From NCBI GenBank assembly GCA_029718625.1, contig CM056395.1:26592160-26656159 (forward strand): 64,000 nt of DNA. The letters are read 5' to 3'. The position numbers and the translations under genes are program-made. Each line of letters starts with the position of its first letter. The first letter of the stretch is position 1. The DNA comes from Synaphobranchus kaupii (taxonomy: Eukaryota > Chordata > Actinopteri > Anguilliformes > Synaphobranchidae). Below the pieces are notes generated by a model. That model saw nothing but the letters and a program-made list of their open reading frames with translations. It did no database searches and was not told the origin of the DNA. Below are positions 23,101 to 38,100 of the stretch, in pieces.

Positions 23101-26100
23101 GTAAAAGATTCAGTTGTTGCAGGACTTTCAGTTGTGGTTGGAACATTTGTTTGGCTTGGAGCTGCACTTGTAGTTGGCGGTATTGTTGTAATTGCTGCAG
23201 CAGCTGTTCTTCCCACAGTTGTTGTGGTGGGAGATACAGTTGTAGTTCTTGGACGATGTGTGGTGGTAAGAGATTCAGTTGTTGCAGGACTTTCTGTTGT
23301 GGTTGGAGCATTTGTTTGGCTTGGAGCTGCACTTGTAGTTGGCGGTATTGCTGTAATTGCTGCAGCAGCTGTTGTTCCCACAGTTGTTGTGGTGGGAGAT
23401 ACAGTTGTAGTTCTTGGACGATGTGTGCTGGTTAGGGATTCAGTTGTTGCAGGACTTTCAGTTGTGGTTGGGATATTTGTTTGAGTTGGAGGTACACTTG
23501 TATTTGGAGGAATTGTTGTAATTGCTGCAACAGTTGTAGTTTCTGCACTTGTTGTGGTGGGAGATACCGTTGTAGTTGCATGGCGATGTGTGGTAGTAAG
23601 AGATTCAGTTGTTGCAGGACTTTCAGTTGTGGTTGGAACATTTGTTTGGCTTGGAGCTGCACTTGTAGTTGGCGGTATTGTTGTAATTGCTGCAGCAGCT
23701 GTTGTTCCCACAGTTGTTGTGGTGGGAGATACAGTTGTAGTTCTTGGACGATGTGTGGTGGTAAGAGATTCAGTTGTTGCCGGACTTTCAGTTGTGGTTG
23801 GAGCATTTGTTTGGCTTGGAGCTCCGCTTATAGTTGGCCGTATTGTTGTAATTGCTGCAGCAGTTGTTGTTCCCAAATTTGTAGTGGTGGGAGATACAGT
23901 TGTAGTTCTTGGATGTTGTGTGGTGGTTAGAGATTCAATTGTTGCAGGACTTTCAGTTGTGGTTGGAATATTTGTTGTGGTGTGAGCTGCACTTGTACTT
24001 GGAAGAATTGTTTTGGTTGGTGCTAGAGTTGTAGTTTTTGCTGCTGTTGTAATGTGAGGTACAGTTGTAGTTACTTGGCGATGTGTGGTGGTAACAGATT
24101 CAGTTGTTGCAGGACTTTCAGTTGTGGTTGGAACATTTGTTTGGCTTGGAGCTGCACTTGTAGTTGGCGGTATTGTTGTAATTGCTGCAGCAGCTGTTGT
24201 TCCCACAGTTGTTGTGGTGGGAGATACAGTTGTAGTTCTTGGACGATGTGTGGTGGTTAGAGATTCAGTTGTTGCAGGACTTTCAGTTGTGGTTGGAATA
24301 TTTGTTTGGGTTGGAGGTACACTTGTTGTTGGAGCAATTGTTGTAATTGCTGCAACAGTTCTAGTTTCTGCACTTGTTGTGGTGGGAGATAAAGTTGTAG
24401 TTGCCTGGCGTTGTGTGGTGGTTAGAGATTCAGTTGTTGCAGGCCTTTCAGTTGTGGTTGGAATATTTGGTGTGGTGTGAGCTGCACTTGTAGTTGGATG
24501 AATTGTTGTGGTTGGTGCTAGAGTTGTAGTTTTTGCTGCTGTTGTAGTGTGAGGTACAGTTGTAGTTACTTGGCGATGTGTGGTGGTAACAGATTCAGTT
24601 GTTGCAGGACTTCCAGTTGTGGTTGGAACATTTTTTTGGCTTGGAGCTGCACTTGTAGTTGGCGGTATTGTTGTAATTGCTGCAGCAGCTGTTGTTCCCA
24701 CAGTTGTTGTGGTGGGAGATACAGTTGTAGTTCTTGGACGATGTGTGGTGGTTAGAGATTCAGTTGTTGCAGGACTTTCAGTTGTGGTTGGAATATTTGT
24801 TTGGGTTGGAGGTACACTTGTTGTTGGAGCAATTGTTGTAATTGCTGCAACAGTTCTAGTTTCTGCACTTGTTGTGGTGGGAGATAAAGTTGTAGTTGCC
24901 TGGCGTTGTGTGGTGGTTAGAGATTCAGTTGTTGCAGGCCTTTCAGTTGTGGTTGGAATATTTGGTGTGGTGTGAGCTGCACTTGTAGTTGGATGAATTG
25001 TTGTGGTTGGTGCTAGAGTTGTAGTTTTTGCTGCTGTTGTAGTGTGAGGTACAGTTGTAGTTCTTGGACGATGTGTGGTGGTAAGAGATTCAGTTGTTGC
25101 AGGACTTTCTGTTGTGGTTGGAGCATTTGTTTGGCTTGGAGCTGCACTTGTAGTTGGCAGTATTGTTGTAATTGCTGCAGCAGCTGTTGTTCCCACAGTT
25201 GTTGTGGTGGGAGATACAGTTGTAGTTCTTGGACGATGTGTGCTGGTTAGAGATTCAGTTGTTGCAGGACCTTCAGTTGTGGTTGGAACATTTGTTTGGC
25301 TTGGAGCTGCACTTGTAGTTGGATGAATTGTTGTGGTTGGTGCTAGAGTTGTAGTTTTTGCTGCTGTTGTAATGTGAGGTACAGTTGTAGTTACTTGGCG
25401 ATGTGTGGTGGTAACAGATTCAGTTGTTGCAGGACTTTCAGTTGTGGTTGGAACATTTGTTTGCCTTGGAGCTGCACTTGTAGTTGGCGGTATTGTTGTA
25501 ATTGCTGCAGCAGCTGTTGTTCCCACAGTTGTTGTGGTGGGAGATACAGTTGTAGTTCTTGGATGATGTGTGGTGGTTAGAGATTCAGTTGTTGCAGGAC
25601 TTTCAGTTGTGGTTGGAATATTTGTTTGGGTTGGAGGTACACTTGTTGTTGGAGCAATTGTTGTAATTGCTGCAACAGTTCTAGTTTCTGCACTTGTTGT
25701 GGTGGGAGATAAAGTTGTAGTTGCCTGGCGTTGTGTGGTGGTTAGAGATTCAGTTGTTGCAGGCCTTTCAGTTGTGGTTGGAATATTTGGTGTGGTGTGA
25801 GCTGCACTTGTAGTTGGATGAATTGTTGTGGTTGCTGCTAGAGTTGTAGTTTTTGCTGCTGTTGTAGTGTGAGGTACAGTTGTAGTTCTTGGACGATGTG
25901 TGGTGGTAAGAGATTCAGTTGTTGCAGGACTTTCTGTTGTGGTTGGAGCATTTGTTTGGCTTGGAGCTGCACTTGTAGTTGGCAGTATTGTTGTAATTGC
26001 TGCAGCAGCTGTTGTTCCCACAGTTGTTGTGGTGGGAGATACAGTTGTAGTTCTTGGACGATGTGTGCTGGTTAGAGATTCAGTTGTTGCAGGACCTTCA

Positions 26101-29100
26101 GTTGTGGTTGGAACATTTGTTTGGCTTGGAGCTGCACTTGTAGTTGGATGAATTGTTGTGGTTGGTGCTAGAGTTGTAGTTTTTGCTGCTGTTGTAATGT
26201 GAGGTACAGTTGTAGTTACTTGGCGATGTGTGGTGGTAACAGATTCAGTTGTTGCAGGACTTTCAGTTGTGGTTGGAACATTTGTTTGCCTTGGAGCTGC
26301 ACTTGTAGTTGGCAGTACTGTTGTAATTGCTGCAGCAACTGTTGTTCCCACAGTTGTTGTGGTGGGTGATACAGTTGTAGTTCTTCGACGATGTGTAGTG
26401 GTTAGAGATTCAGTTGTTGCAGGACTTCGGGTTGTGGTTGGAACGCTTGTTTGGGTTGGAGCTGCACTTGTGGTTGGAGCAATTGTTGTAATTGCTGCAA
26501 CAGTTGTAGTTTGTGCACTTGTTGTGGTGGGAGATACCGTTGTAGTTGCATGGCGATGTGTGGTGGTAAGAGATTCAGTTGTTGCAGGACTTTCAGTTGT
26601 GGTTGGAACATTTGTTTGGCTTGGAGCTGCACTTGTAGTTGGCGGTATTGTTGTAATTGCTGCAGCAGCTGTTGTTCCCACAGTTGTGGTGGGAGATACA
26701 GTTGTAGTTCTTGGACGATGTGTGGTGGTTAGAGATTCAGTTGTTGCAGGACTTTCAGTTGTGGTTGGAGTATTTGTTTGGCTTGGAGCTGCGCTTGTAG
26801 TTGGCCGTATTGTTGTAATTGCTGCAGCAGTTGTTGTTCCCACAGTTGTTGTGGTGGGAGATACAGTTGTAGTTCTTGGACGATGTGTGGTGGTTAGAGA
26901 TTCAGTTGTTGCAGGACTTTCAGTTTTGGTTGGGATATTTGTTTGGGTTGGAGGTACACTTGTAGTTGGAGGAATTGTTGTAATTGCTGCAACAGTTGTA
27001 GTTTCTGCACTTGTTGTGGTGGGAGATACAGTTGTAGTTGCCTGGCGTTGTGTGGTGGTTAGAGATTCAGTTGTTGCAGGCCTTTCAGTTGTGGTTGGAA
27101 TATTTGTTGTGGTGTGAGCTGCACTTGTAGTAGGATGAATTGTTGTGGTTGGTGCTAGAGTTGTAGTTTTTGCTGCTGTTGTAGTGTGAGGTACAGTTGT
27201 AGTTGCTTGGCGATGTGTGGTGGTAAGAGATTCAGTTGTTGCAGGACTTTCAGTTGTGGTTGGAACATTTGTTTGGCTTGGAGCTGCACTTGTAGTTGGC
27301 GGTATTGTTGTAATTGCTGCAGCAGCTGTTGTTCCCACAGTTGTTGTGGTGGGAGATACAGTTGTAGTTCTTGGACGATGTGTGGTGGTTAGAGATTCAG
27401 TTGTTGCAGGACTTTCAGTTGTGGTTGGAATATTTGTTTGGGTTGGAGGTACACTTGTTGTTGGAGCAATTGTTGTAATTGCTGCAACAGTTCTAGTTTC
27501 TGCACTTGTTGTGGTGGGAGATTCAGTTGTAGTTGCCTGGCGTTGTGTGGTGGTTAGAGATTCAGTTGTTGCAGGCCTTTCAGTTGTGGTTGGAGCATTT
27601 GTTTTGCTTGGAACTGCACTTGTAGTTGGCAGTACTGTTGTAATTGCTGCAGCAACTGTTGTTCCAACAGTTGTTGTGGTGGGTGATACAGTTGTAGTTC
27701 TTCGACGATGTGTAGTGGTTAGAGATTCAGTTGTTGCAGGACTTTCAGTTGTGGTTGGAACATTTGTTTGGCTTGGAGCTGCACTTGTAGTTGGCGGTAT
27801 TGTTGTAATTGCTGCAGCAGCTGTTGTTCCCACAGTTGTTGTGGTGGGAGATACAGTTGTAGTTCTTGGACGATGTGTGGTGGTAAGAGATTCAGTTGTT
27901 GCAGGACTTTCAGTTGTGGTTGGAGCATTTGTTTGGCTTGGAGCTGCGCTTGTAGTTGGCCGTATTGTTGTAATTGCTGCAGCAGTTGTTGTTCCCACAG
28001 TTGTTGTGGTGGGAGATACAGTTGTAGTTCTTGGACGATGTGTGGTGGTTAGAGATTCAGTTGTTGCAGGACTTTCAGTTGTGGTTGGGATATTTGTTTG
28101 GGTTGGAGGTACACTTGTAGTTGGAGGAATTGTTGTAATTGCTGCAACAGTTGTAGTTTCTGCACTTGTTGTGGTGGGAGATACCGTTGTAGTTGCATGG
28201 CGATGTGTGGTAGTAAGAGATTCAGTTGTTGCAGGACTTTCAGTTGTGGTTGGAACATTTGTTTGGCTTGGAGCTGCACTTGTAGTTGGCGGTATTGTTG
28301 TAATTGCTTCAGCAGCTGTTGTTCCCACAGTTGTTGTGGTGGGAGATACAGTTGTAGTTGCCTGGCGTTGTGTGGTGGTTAGAGATTCAGTTGTTGCAGG
28401 CCTTTCAGTTGTGGTAGGAATATTTGTTGTGGTGTGAGCTGCACTTGTACTTGGAAGAATTGTTGTGGTTGGTGCTAGAGTTGTAGTTTTTGCTGCTGGT
28501 GTAATGTGAGGTACAGTTGTAGTTACTTGGCGATGTGTGGTGGTAACAGATTCAGTTGTTGCAGGACTTTCAGTTGTGGTTGGAACATTTGTTTGGCTTG
28601 GAGCTGCACTTGTAGTTGGCAGTATTGTTGTAATTGCTGCAACAGCTGTTGTTCCCACAGTTGTTGTGGTGGGAGATACAGTTGTAGTTCTTGGATGATG
28701 TGTGGTGGTTAGAGATTCAGTTGTTGCAGGACTTTCAGTTGTGGTTGGGATATTTGTTTGGGTTGGAGGTACACTTGTAGTTGGAGGAATTGTTGTAATT
28801 GCTGCAACAGTTATAGTTTCTGCACTTGTTGTGGTGGGAGATACAGTTGTAGTTGCCTGGCGTTGTGTGGTGGTTAGAGATTCAGTTGTTGCAGGCCTTT
28901 CAGTTGTGGTTGGAATATTTGTTGTGGTGTGAGCTACACTTGTAGATGGATGAATTGTTGTGGTTGGTGCTAGAGTTGTAGTTTTTGCTGCTGTTGTAGT
29001 GTGAGGTACAGTTGTAGTTGTTTGGCGATGTGTGGTGGTAAGAGATTCAGTTGTTGCCGGACTTTCACTTGTGGTTGGAACATTTGTTTGGCTTGGAGCT

Positions 29101-32100
29101 GCACTTGTAGTTGGCGGTATTGTTGTAATTGCTGCAGCAGCTGTTCTTCCCACAGTTGTTGTGGTGGGAGATACAGTTGTAGTTCTTGGATGATGTGTGG
29201 TGGTAAGAGATTCAGTTGTTGCAGGACTTTCTGTTGTGGTTGGAGCATTTGTTTGGCTTGGAGCTGCGCTTGTAGTTGGCCGTATTGTTGTAATTGCTGC
29301 AGCAGTTGTTGTTCCCACATTTGTAGTGGTGGGAGATACAGCTGTAGTTCTTGGATGTTGTGTGGTGGTTAGAGATTCAATTGTTGCAGGACTTTCAGTT
29401 GTGGTTGGAATATTTGTTGTGGTGTGAGCTGCACTTGTACTTGGAAGAATTGTTTTGGTTGGTGCTAGAGTTGTAGTTTTTGCTGCTGTTGTAATGTGAG
29501 GTACAGTTGTAGTTACTTGGCGATGTGTGGTGGTAACAGATTCAGTTGTTGCAGGACTTTCAGTTGTGGTTGGAACATTTGTTTGGCTTGGAGCTGCACT
29601 TGTAGTTGGCCGTATTGTTGTAATTGCTGCAGCAGTTGTTGTTCCCACAGTTGTTGTGGTGGGAGATACAGTTGTAGTTCTTGGACGATGTGTGGTGGTT
29701 AGAGATTCAGTTGTTGCAGGACTTTCAGTTGTGGTTGGGATATTTGTTTGAGTTGGAGGTACCCTTGTAGTTGGAGGAATTGTTGTAATTGCTGCAACAG
29801 TTGTAGTTTCTGCACTTGTTGTGGTGGGAGATACCGTTGTAGTTGCATGGCGATGTGTGGTAGTAAGAGATTCAGTTGTTGCAGGACTTTCAGTTGTGGT
29901 TGGAACATTTGTTTGGCTTGGAGCTGCACTTGTAGTTGGCGGTATTGTTGTAATTGCTGCAGCAGCTGTTGTTCCCACAGTTGTTGTGGTGGGAGATACA
30001 GTTGTAGTTCTTGGACGATGTGTGGTGGTTAGAGATTCAGTTGTTGCAGGACTTTCAGTTGTGGTTGGAGCATTTGTTTGGCTTGGAGCTGCGCTTGTAG
30101 TTGGCCGTATTGTTGTAATTGCTGCAGCAGTTGTTGTTCCCACAGTTGTTGTGGTGGGAGATACAGTTGTAGTTCTTGGACGATGTGTGGTGGTTAGAGA
30201 TTCAGTTGTTGCAGGACTTTCAGTTGTGGTTGGGATATTTGTTTGAGTTGGAGGTACACTTGTAGTTGGAGGAATTGTTGTAATTGCTGCAACAGTTGTA
30301 GTTTCTGCACTTGTTGTGGTGGGAGATACAGTTGTAGTTGCCTGGCGTTGTGTGGTGGTTAGAGATTCAGTTGTTGCAGGCCTTTCAGTTGTGGTTGGAA
30401 TATTTGTTGTGGTGTGAGCTGCACTTGTAGTAGGATGAATTGTTGTGGTTGGTGCTAGAGTTGTAGTTTTTGCTGCTGTTGTAGTGTGAGGTACAGTTGT
30501 AGTTGCTTGGCGATGTGTGGTGGTAAGAGATTCAGTTGTTGCAGGACTTTCAGTTGTGGTTGGAACATTTGTTTGGCTTGGAGCTGCACTTGTAGTTGGC
30601 GGTATTGTTGTAATTGCTGCAGCAGCTGTTGTTCCCACAGTTGTTGTGGTGGGAGATACAGTTGTAGTTCTTGGACGATGTGTGGTGGTTAGAGATTCAG
30701 TTGTTGCAGGACTTTCAGTTGTGGTTGGAATATTTGTTTGGGTTGGAGGTACACTTGTTGTTGGAGCAATTGTTGTAATTGCTGCAACAGTTCTAGTTTC
30801 TGCACTTGTTGTGGTGGGAGATTCAGTTGTAGTTGCCTGGCGTTGTGTGGTGGTTAGAGATTCAGTTGTTGCAGGCCTTTCAGTTGTGGTTGGAATATTT
30901 GGTGTGGTGTGAGCTGCACTTGTAGTTGGATGAATTGTTGTAGTTGGTGCTAGAGTTGTAGTTTTTGCTGCTGTTGTAGTGTGAGGTACAGTTGTAGTTG
31001 CTTGGCGATGTGTGGTGGTAAGAGATTCAGTTGTTGCAGGACTTTCAGTTGTGGTTGGAACATTTGTTTGGCTTGGAGCTGCACTTGTAGTTGGCGGTAT
31101 TGTTGTAATTGCTGCAGCAGCTGTTGTTCCCACAGTTGTTGTGGTGGGAGATACAGTTGTAGTTCTTGGACGATGTGTGGTGGTTAGAGATTCAGTTGTT
31201 GCAGGACTTTCAGTTGTGGTTGGGATATTTGTTTGAGTTGGAGGTACACTTGTAGTTGGAGGAATTGTTGTAATTGCTGCAACAGTTGTAGTTTCTGCAC
31301 TTGTTGTGGTGGGAGATACCGTTGTAGTTGCATGGCGATGTGTGGTAGTAAGAGATTCAGTTGTTGCAGGACTTTCAGTTGTGGTTGGAACATTTGTTTG
31401 GCTTGGAGCTGCACTTGTAGTTGGCGGTATTGTTGTAATTGCTGCAGCAGCTGTTGTTCCCACAGTTGTTGTGGTGGGAGATACAGTTGTAGTTCTTGGA
31501 CGATGTGTGGTGGTTAGAGATTCAGTTGTTGCAGGACTTTCAGTTGTGGTTGGAGCATTTGTTTGGCTTGGAGCTGCGCTTGTAGTTGGCCGTATTGTTG
31601 TAATTGCTGCAGCAGTTGTTGTTCCCACAGTTGTTGTGGTGGGAGATACAGTTGTAGTTCTTGGACGATGTGTGGTGGTTAGAGATTCAGTTGTTGCAGG
31701 ACTTTCAGTTGTGGTTGGGATATTTGTTTGAGTTGGAGGTACACTTGTAGTTGGAGGAATTGTTGTAATTGCTGCAACAGTTGTAGTTTCTGCACTTGTT
31801 GTGGTGGGAGATACAGTTGTAGTTGCCTGGCGTTGTGTGGTGGTTAGAGATTCAGTTGTTGCAGGCCTTTCAGTTGTGGTTGGAATATTTGTTGTGGTGT
31901 GAGCTGCACTTGTAGTAGGATGAATTGTTGTGGTTGGTGCTAGAGTTGTAGTTTTTGCTGCTGTTGTAGTGTGAGGTACAGTTGTAGTTGCTTGGCGATG
32001 TGTGGTGGTAAGAGATTCAGTTGTTGCAGGACTTTCAGTTGTGGTTGGAACATTTGTTTGGCTTGGAGCTGCACTTGTAGTTGGCGGTATTGTTGTAATT

Positions 32101-35100
32101 GCTGCAGCAGCTGTTGTTCCCACAGTTGTTGTGGTGGGAGATACAGTTGTAGTTCTTGGACGATGTGTGGTGGTTAGAGATTCAGTTGTTGCAGGACTTT
32201 CAGTTGTGGTTGGAATATTTGTTTGGGTTGGAGGTACACTTGTTGTTGGAGCAATTGTTGTAATTGCTGCAACAGTTCTAGTTTCTGCACTTGTTGTGGT
32301 GGGAGATTCAGTTGTAGTTGCCTGGCGTTGTGTGGTGGTTAGAGATTCAGTTGTTGCAGGCCTTTCAGTTGTGGTTGGAATATTTGGTGTGGTGTGAGCT
32401 GCACTTGTAGTTGGATGAATTGTTGTGGTTGGTGCTAGAGTTGTAGTTTTTGCTGCTGTTGTAGTGTGAGGTACAGTTGTAGTTGTTTGGAGATGTGTGG
32501 TGGTAAGAGATTCAGTTGTTGCAGGACTTCCAGTTGTGGTTGGAACATTTGTTTGGCTTGGAGCTGCACTTGTAGTTGGCGGTATTGTTGTAATTGCTGC
32601 AGCAGCTGTTCTTCCCACAGTTGTTGTGGTGGGAGATACAGTTGTAGTTCTTGGACGATGTGTGGTGGTAAGAGATTCAGTTGTTGCAGGACTTTCTGTT
32701 GTGGTTGCAGCATTTGTTTGGCTTGGAGCTGCACTTGTAGTTGGCGGTATTGTTGTAATTGCTGCAGCAGCTGTTGTTCCCACAGTTGTTGTGGTGGGAG
32801 ATACAGTTGTAGTTCTGGGACGATGTGTGCTGGTTAGAGATTCAGTTGTTGCAGGACCTTCAGTTGTGGTTGGAACATTTGTTTGGCTTGGAGCTGCACT
32901 TGTAGTTGGCGGTATTGTTGTAATTGCTGCAGCAGCTGTTGTTCCCACAGTTGTTGTGGTGGGAGATACAGTTGTAGTTCTTGGACGATGCGTGGTGGTT
33001 AGAGATTCAGTTGTTGCAGGACTTTCAGTCGTGGTTGGGATATTTGTTTGGGTTGGAGGTACACTTGTAGTTGGAGGAATTGTTGTAATTGCTGCAACAG
33101 TTGTAGTTTCTGCACTTGTTGTGGTGGGAGATACAGTTGTAGTTCTTGGACGATGTGTGGTGGTAAGAGATTCAGTTGTTGCAGGACTTTCTGTTGTGGT
33201 TGGAGCATTTGTTTGGCTTGGAGCTGCACTTGTAGTTGGCGGTATTGTTGTAATTGCTGCAGCAGCTGTTGTTCCCACAGTTGTTGTGGTGGGAGATACA
33301 GTTGTAGTTCTTGGACGATGTGTGCTGGTTAGAGATTCAGTTGTTGCAGGACCTTCAGTTGTGGTTGGAACATTTGTTTGGCTTGGAGCTGCACTTGTAG
33401 TTGGATTAATTGTTGTGGTTGGTGCTAGAGTTGTAGTTTTTGCTGCTGTTGTAATGTGAGGTACAGTTGTAGTTACTTGGCGATGTGTGGTGGTAACAGA
33501 TTCAGTTGTTGCAGGACTTTCAGTTGTGGTTGGAACATTTGTTTGGCTTGGAGCTGCACTTGTAGTTGGCGGTATTGTTGTAATTGCTGCAGCAGCTGTT
33601 GTTCCCACAGTTGTTGTCATGGGAGATAAAGTTGTAGTTCTTGGACGATGTGTGGTGGTTAGAGATTCAGTTGTTGCAGGACTTTCAGTTGTGGTTGGAA
33701 CATTTGTTTGGCTTGGAGCTGCACTTGTAGTTGGCGGTATTGTTGTAATTGCTGCAGCAGCTGTTGTTCCCACAGTTGTGGTGGGAGATACAGTTGTAGT
33801 TCTTGGACGATGTGTGGTGGTTAGAGATTCAGTTGTTGCAGGACTTTCAGTTGTGGTTGGAGTATTTGTTTGGCTTGGAGCTGCGCTTGTAGTTGGCCGT
33901 ATTGTTGTAATTGTTGCAGCAGTTGTTGTTCCCACAGTTGTTGTGGTGGGAGATACAGTTGTAGTTCTTGGACGATGTGTGGTGGTTAGAGATTCAGTTG
34001 TTGCAGGACTTTCAGTTTTGGTTGGGATATTTGTTTGGGTTGGAGGTACACTTGTAGTTGGAGGAATTGTTGTAATTGCTGCAACAGTTGTAGTTTCTGC
34101 ACTTGTTGTGGTGGGAGATACAGTTGTAGTTGCCTGGCGTTGTGTGGTGGTTAGAGATTCAGTTGTTGCAGGCCTTTCAGTTGTGGTTGGAATATTTGTT
34201 GTGGTGTGAGCTGCACTTGTAGTAGGATGAATTGTTGTGGTTGGTGCTAGAGTTGTAGTTTTTGCTGCTGTTGTAGTGTGAGGTACAGTTGTAGTTGCTT
34301 GGCGATGTGTGGTGGTAAGAGATTCAGTTGTTGCAGGACTTTCAGTTGTGGTTGGAACATTTGTTTGGCTTGGAGCTGCACTTGTAGTTGGCGGTATTGT
34401 TGTAATTGCTGCAGCAGCTGTTGTTCCCACAGTTGTTGTGGTGGGAGATACAGTTGTAGTTCTTGGACGATGTGTGGTGGTTAGAGATTCAGTTGTTGCA
34501 GGACTTTCAGTTGTGGTTCGAATATTTGTTTGGGTTGGAGGTACACTTGTTGTTGGAGCAATTGTTGTAATTACTGCAACAGTTCTAGTTTCTGCACTTG
34601 TTGTGGTGGGAGATTCAGTTGTAGTTGCCTGGCGTTGTGTGGTGGTTAGAGATTCAGTTGTTGCAGGCCTTTCAGTTGTGGTTGGAATATTTGGTGTGGT
34701 GTGAGCTGCACTTGTAGTTGGATGAATTGTTGTGGTTGGTGCTAGAGTTGTAGTTTTTGCTGCTGTTGTAGTGTGAGGTACAGTTGTAGTTGTTTGGAGA
34801 TGTGTGGTGGTAAGAGATTCAGTTGTTGCAGGACTTCCAGTTGTGGTTGGAACATTTGTTTGGCTTGGAGCTGCACTTGTAGTTGGCGGTATTGTTGTAA
34901 TTGCTGCAGCAGCTGTTCTTCCCACAGTTGTTGTGGTGGGAGATACAGTTGTAGTTCTTGGACGATGTGTGGTGGTAAGAGATTCAGTTGTTGCAGGACT
35001 TTCTGTTGTGGTTGGAGCATTTGTTTGGCTTGGAGCTGCACTTGTAGTTGGCGGTATTGTTGTAATTGCTGCAGCAGCTGTTGTTCCCACAGTTGTTGTG

Positions 35101-38100
35101 GTGGGAGATACAGTTGTAGTTCTGGGACGATGTGTGCTGGTTAGAGATTCAGTTGTTGCAGGACCTTCAGTTGTGGTTGGAACATTTGTTTGGCTTGGAG
35201 CTGCACTTGTAGTTGGCGGTATTGTTGTAATTGCTGCAGCAGCTGTTGTTCCCACAGTTGTTGTGGTGGGAGATACAGTTGTAGTTCTTGGACGATGCGT
35301 GGTGGTTAGAGATTCAGTTGTTGCAGGACTTTCAGTTGTGGTTGGGATATTTGTTTGGGTTGGAGGTACACTTGTAGTTGGAGGAATTGTTGTAATTGCT
35401 GCAACAGTTGTAGTTTCTGCACTTGTTGTGGTGGGAGATACAGTTGTAGTTCTTGGACGATGTGTGGTGGTAAGAGATTCAGTTGTTGCAGGACTTTCTG
35501 TTGTGGTTGGAGCATTTGTTTGGCTTGGAGCTGCACTTGTAGTTGGCGGTATTGTTGTAATTGCTGCAGCAGCTGTTGTTCCCACAGTTGTTGTGGTGGG
35601 AGATACAGTTGTAGTTCTTGGACGATGTGTGCTGGTTAGAGATTCAGTTGTTGCAGGACCTTCAGTTGTGGTTGGAACATTTGTTTGGCTTGGAGCTGCA
35701 CTTGTAGTTGGATTAATTGTTGTGGTTGGTGCTAGAGTTGTAGTTTTTGCTGCTGTCGTAATGTGAGGTACAGTTGTAGTTACTTGGCGATGTGTGGTGG
35801 TAACAGATTCAGTTGTTGCAGGACTTTCAGTTGTGGTTGGAACATTTGTTTGGCTTGGAGCTGCACTTGTAGTTGGCGGTATTGTTGTAATTGCTGCAGC
35901 AGCTGTTGTTCCCACAGTTGTTGTCATGGGAGATAAAGTTGTAGTTCTTGGACGATGTGTGGTGGTTAGAGATTCAGTTGTTGCAGGACTTTCAGTTGTG
36001 GTTGGAACATTTGTTTGGCTTGGAGCTGCACTTGTAGTTGGCGGTATTGTTGTAATTGCTGCAGCAGCTGTTGTTCCCACAGTTGTGGTGGGAGATACAG
36101 TTGTAGTTCTTGGACGATGTGTGGTGGTTAGAGATTCAGTTGTTGCAGGACTTTCAGTTGTGGTTGGAGTATTTGTTTGGCTTGGAGCTGCGCTTGTAGT
36201 TGGCCGTATTGTTGTAATTGCTGCAGCAGTTGTTGTTCCCACAGTTGTTGTGGTGGGAGATACAGTTGTAGTTCTTGGACGATGTGTGGTGGTTAGAGAT
36301 TCAGTTGTTGCAGGACTTTCAGTTTTGGTTGGGATATTTGTTTGGGTTGGAGGTACACTTGTAGTTGGAGGAATTGTTGTAATTGCTGCAACAGTTGTAG
36401 TTTCTGCACTTGTTGTGGTGGGAGATACAGTTGTAGTTGCCTGGCGTTGTGTGGTGGTTAGAGATTCAGTTGTTGCAGGCCTTTCAGTTGTGGTTGGAAT
36501 ATTTGTTGTGGTGTGAGCTGCACTTGTAGTAGGATGAATTGTTGTGGTTGGTGCTAGAGTTGTAGTTTTTGCTGCTGTTGTAGTGTGAGGTACAGTTGTA
36601 GTTGCTTGGCGATGTGTGGTGGTAAGAGATTCAGTTGTTGCAGGACTTTCAGTTGTGGTTGGAACATTTGTTTGGCTTGGAGCTGCACTTGTAGTTGGCG
36701 GTATTGTTGTAATTGCTGCAGCAGCTGTTGTTCCCACAGTTGTTGTGGTGGGAGATACAGTTGTAGTTCTTGGACGATGTGTGTTGGTTAGAGATTCAGT
36801 TGTTGCAGGACTTTCAGTTGTGGTTGGAATATTTGTTTGGGTTGGAGGTACACTTGTTGTTGGAGCAATTGTTGTAATTGCTGCAACAGTTCTAGTTTCT
36901 GCACTTGTTGTGGTGGGAGATTCAGTTGTAGTTGCCTGGCGTTGTGTGGTGGTTAGAGATTCAGTTGTTGCAGGCCTTTCAGTTGTGGTTGGAGCATTTG
37001 TTTTGCTTGGAACTGCACTTGTAGTTGGCAGTACTGTTGTAATTGCTGCAGCAACTGTTGTTCCAACAGTTGTTGTGGTGGGTGATACAGTTGTAGTTCT
37101 TCGACGATGTGTAGTGGTTAGAGATTCAGTTGTTGCAGGACTTTCAGTTGTGGTTGGAACATTTGTTTGGCTTGGAGCTGCACTTGTAGTTGGCGGTATT
37201 GTTGTAATTGCTGCAGCAGCTGTTGTTCCCACAGTTGTTGTGGTGGGAGATACAGTTGTAGTTCTTGGACGATGTGTGGTGGTAAGAGATTCAGCTGTTG
37301 CAGGACTTTCAGTTGTGGTTGGAGCATTTGTTTGGCTTGGAGCTGCGCTTGTAGTTGGCCGTATTGTTGTAATTGCTGCAGCAGTTGTTGTTCCCACAGT
37401 TGTTGTGGTGGGAGATACAGTTGTAGTTCTTGGACGATGTGTGGTGGTTAGAGATTCAGTTGTTGCAGGACTTTCAGTTGTGGTTGGGATATTTGTTTGG
37501 GTTGGAGGTACACTTGTAGTTGGAGGAATTGTTGTAATTGCTGCAACAGTTGTAGTTTCTGCACTTGTTGTGGTGGGAGATACCGTTGTAGTTGCATGGC
37601 GATGTGTGGTAGTAAGAGATTCAGTTGTTGCAGGACTTTCAGTTGTGGTTGGAACATTTGTTTGGCTTGGAGCTGCACTTGTAGTTGGCGGTATTGTTGT
37701 AATTGCTTCAGCAGCTGTTGTTCCCACAGTTGTTGTGGTGGGAGATACAGTTGTAGTTGCCTGGCGTTGTGTGGTGGTTAGAGATTCAGTTGTTGCAGGC
37801 CTTTCAGTTGTGGTAGGAATATTTGTTGTGGTGTGAGCTGCACTTGTACTTGGAAGAATTGTTGTGGTTGGTGCTAGAGTTGTAGTTTTTGCTGCTGGTG
37901 TAATGTGAGGTACAGTTGTAGTTACTTGGCGATGTGTGGTGGTAACAGATTCAGTTGTTGCAGGACTTTCAGTTGTGGTTGGAACATTTGTTTGGCTTGG
38001 AGCTGCACTTGTAGTTGGCAGTATTGTTGTAATTGCTGCAACAGCTGTTGTTCCCACAGTTGTTGTGGTGGGAGATACAGTTGTAGTTCTTGGACGATGT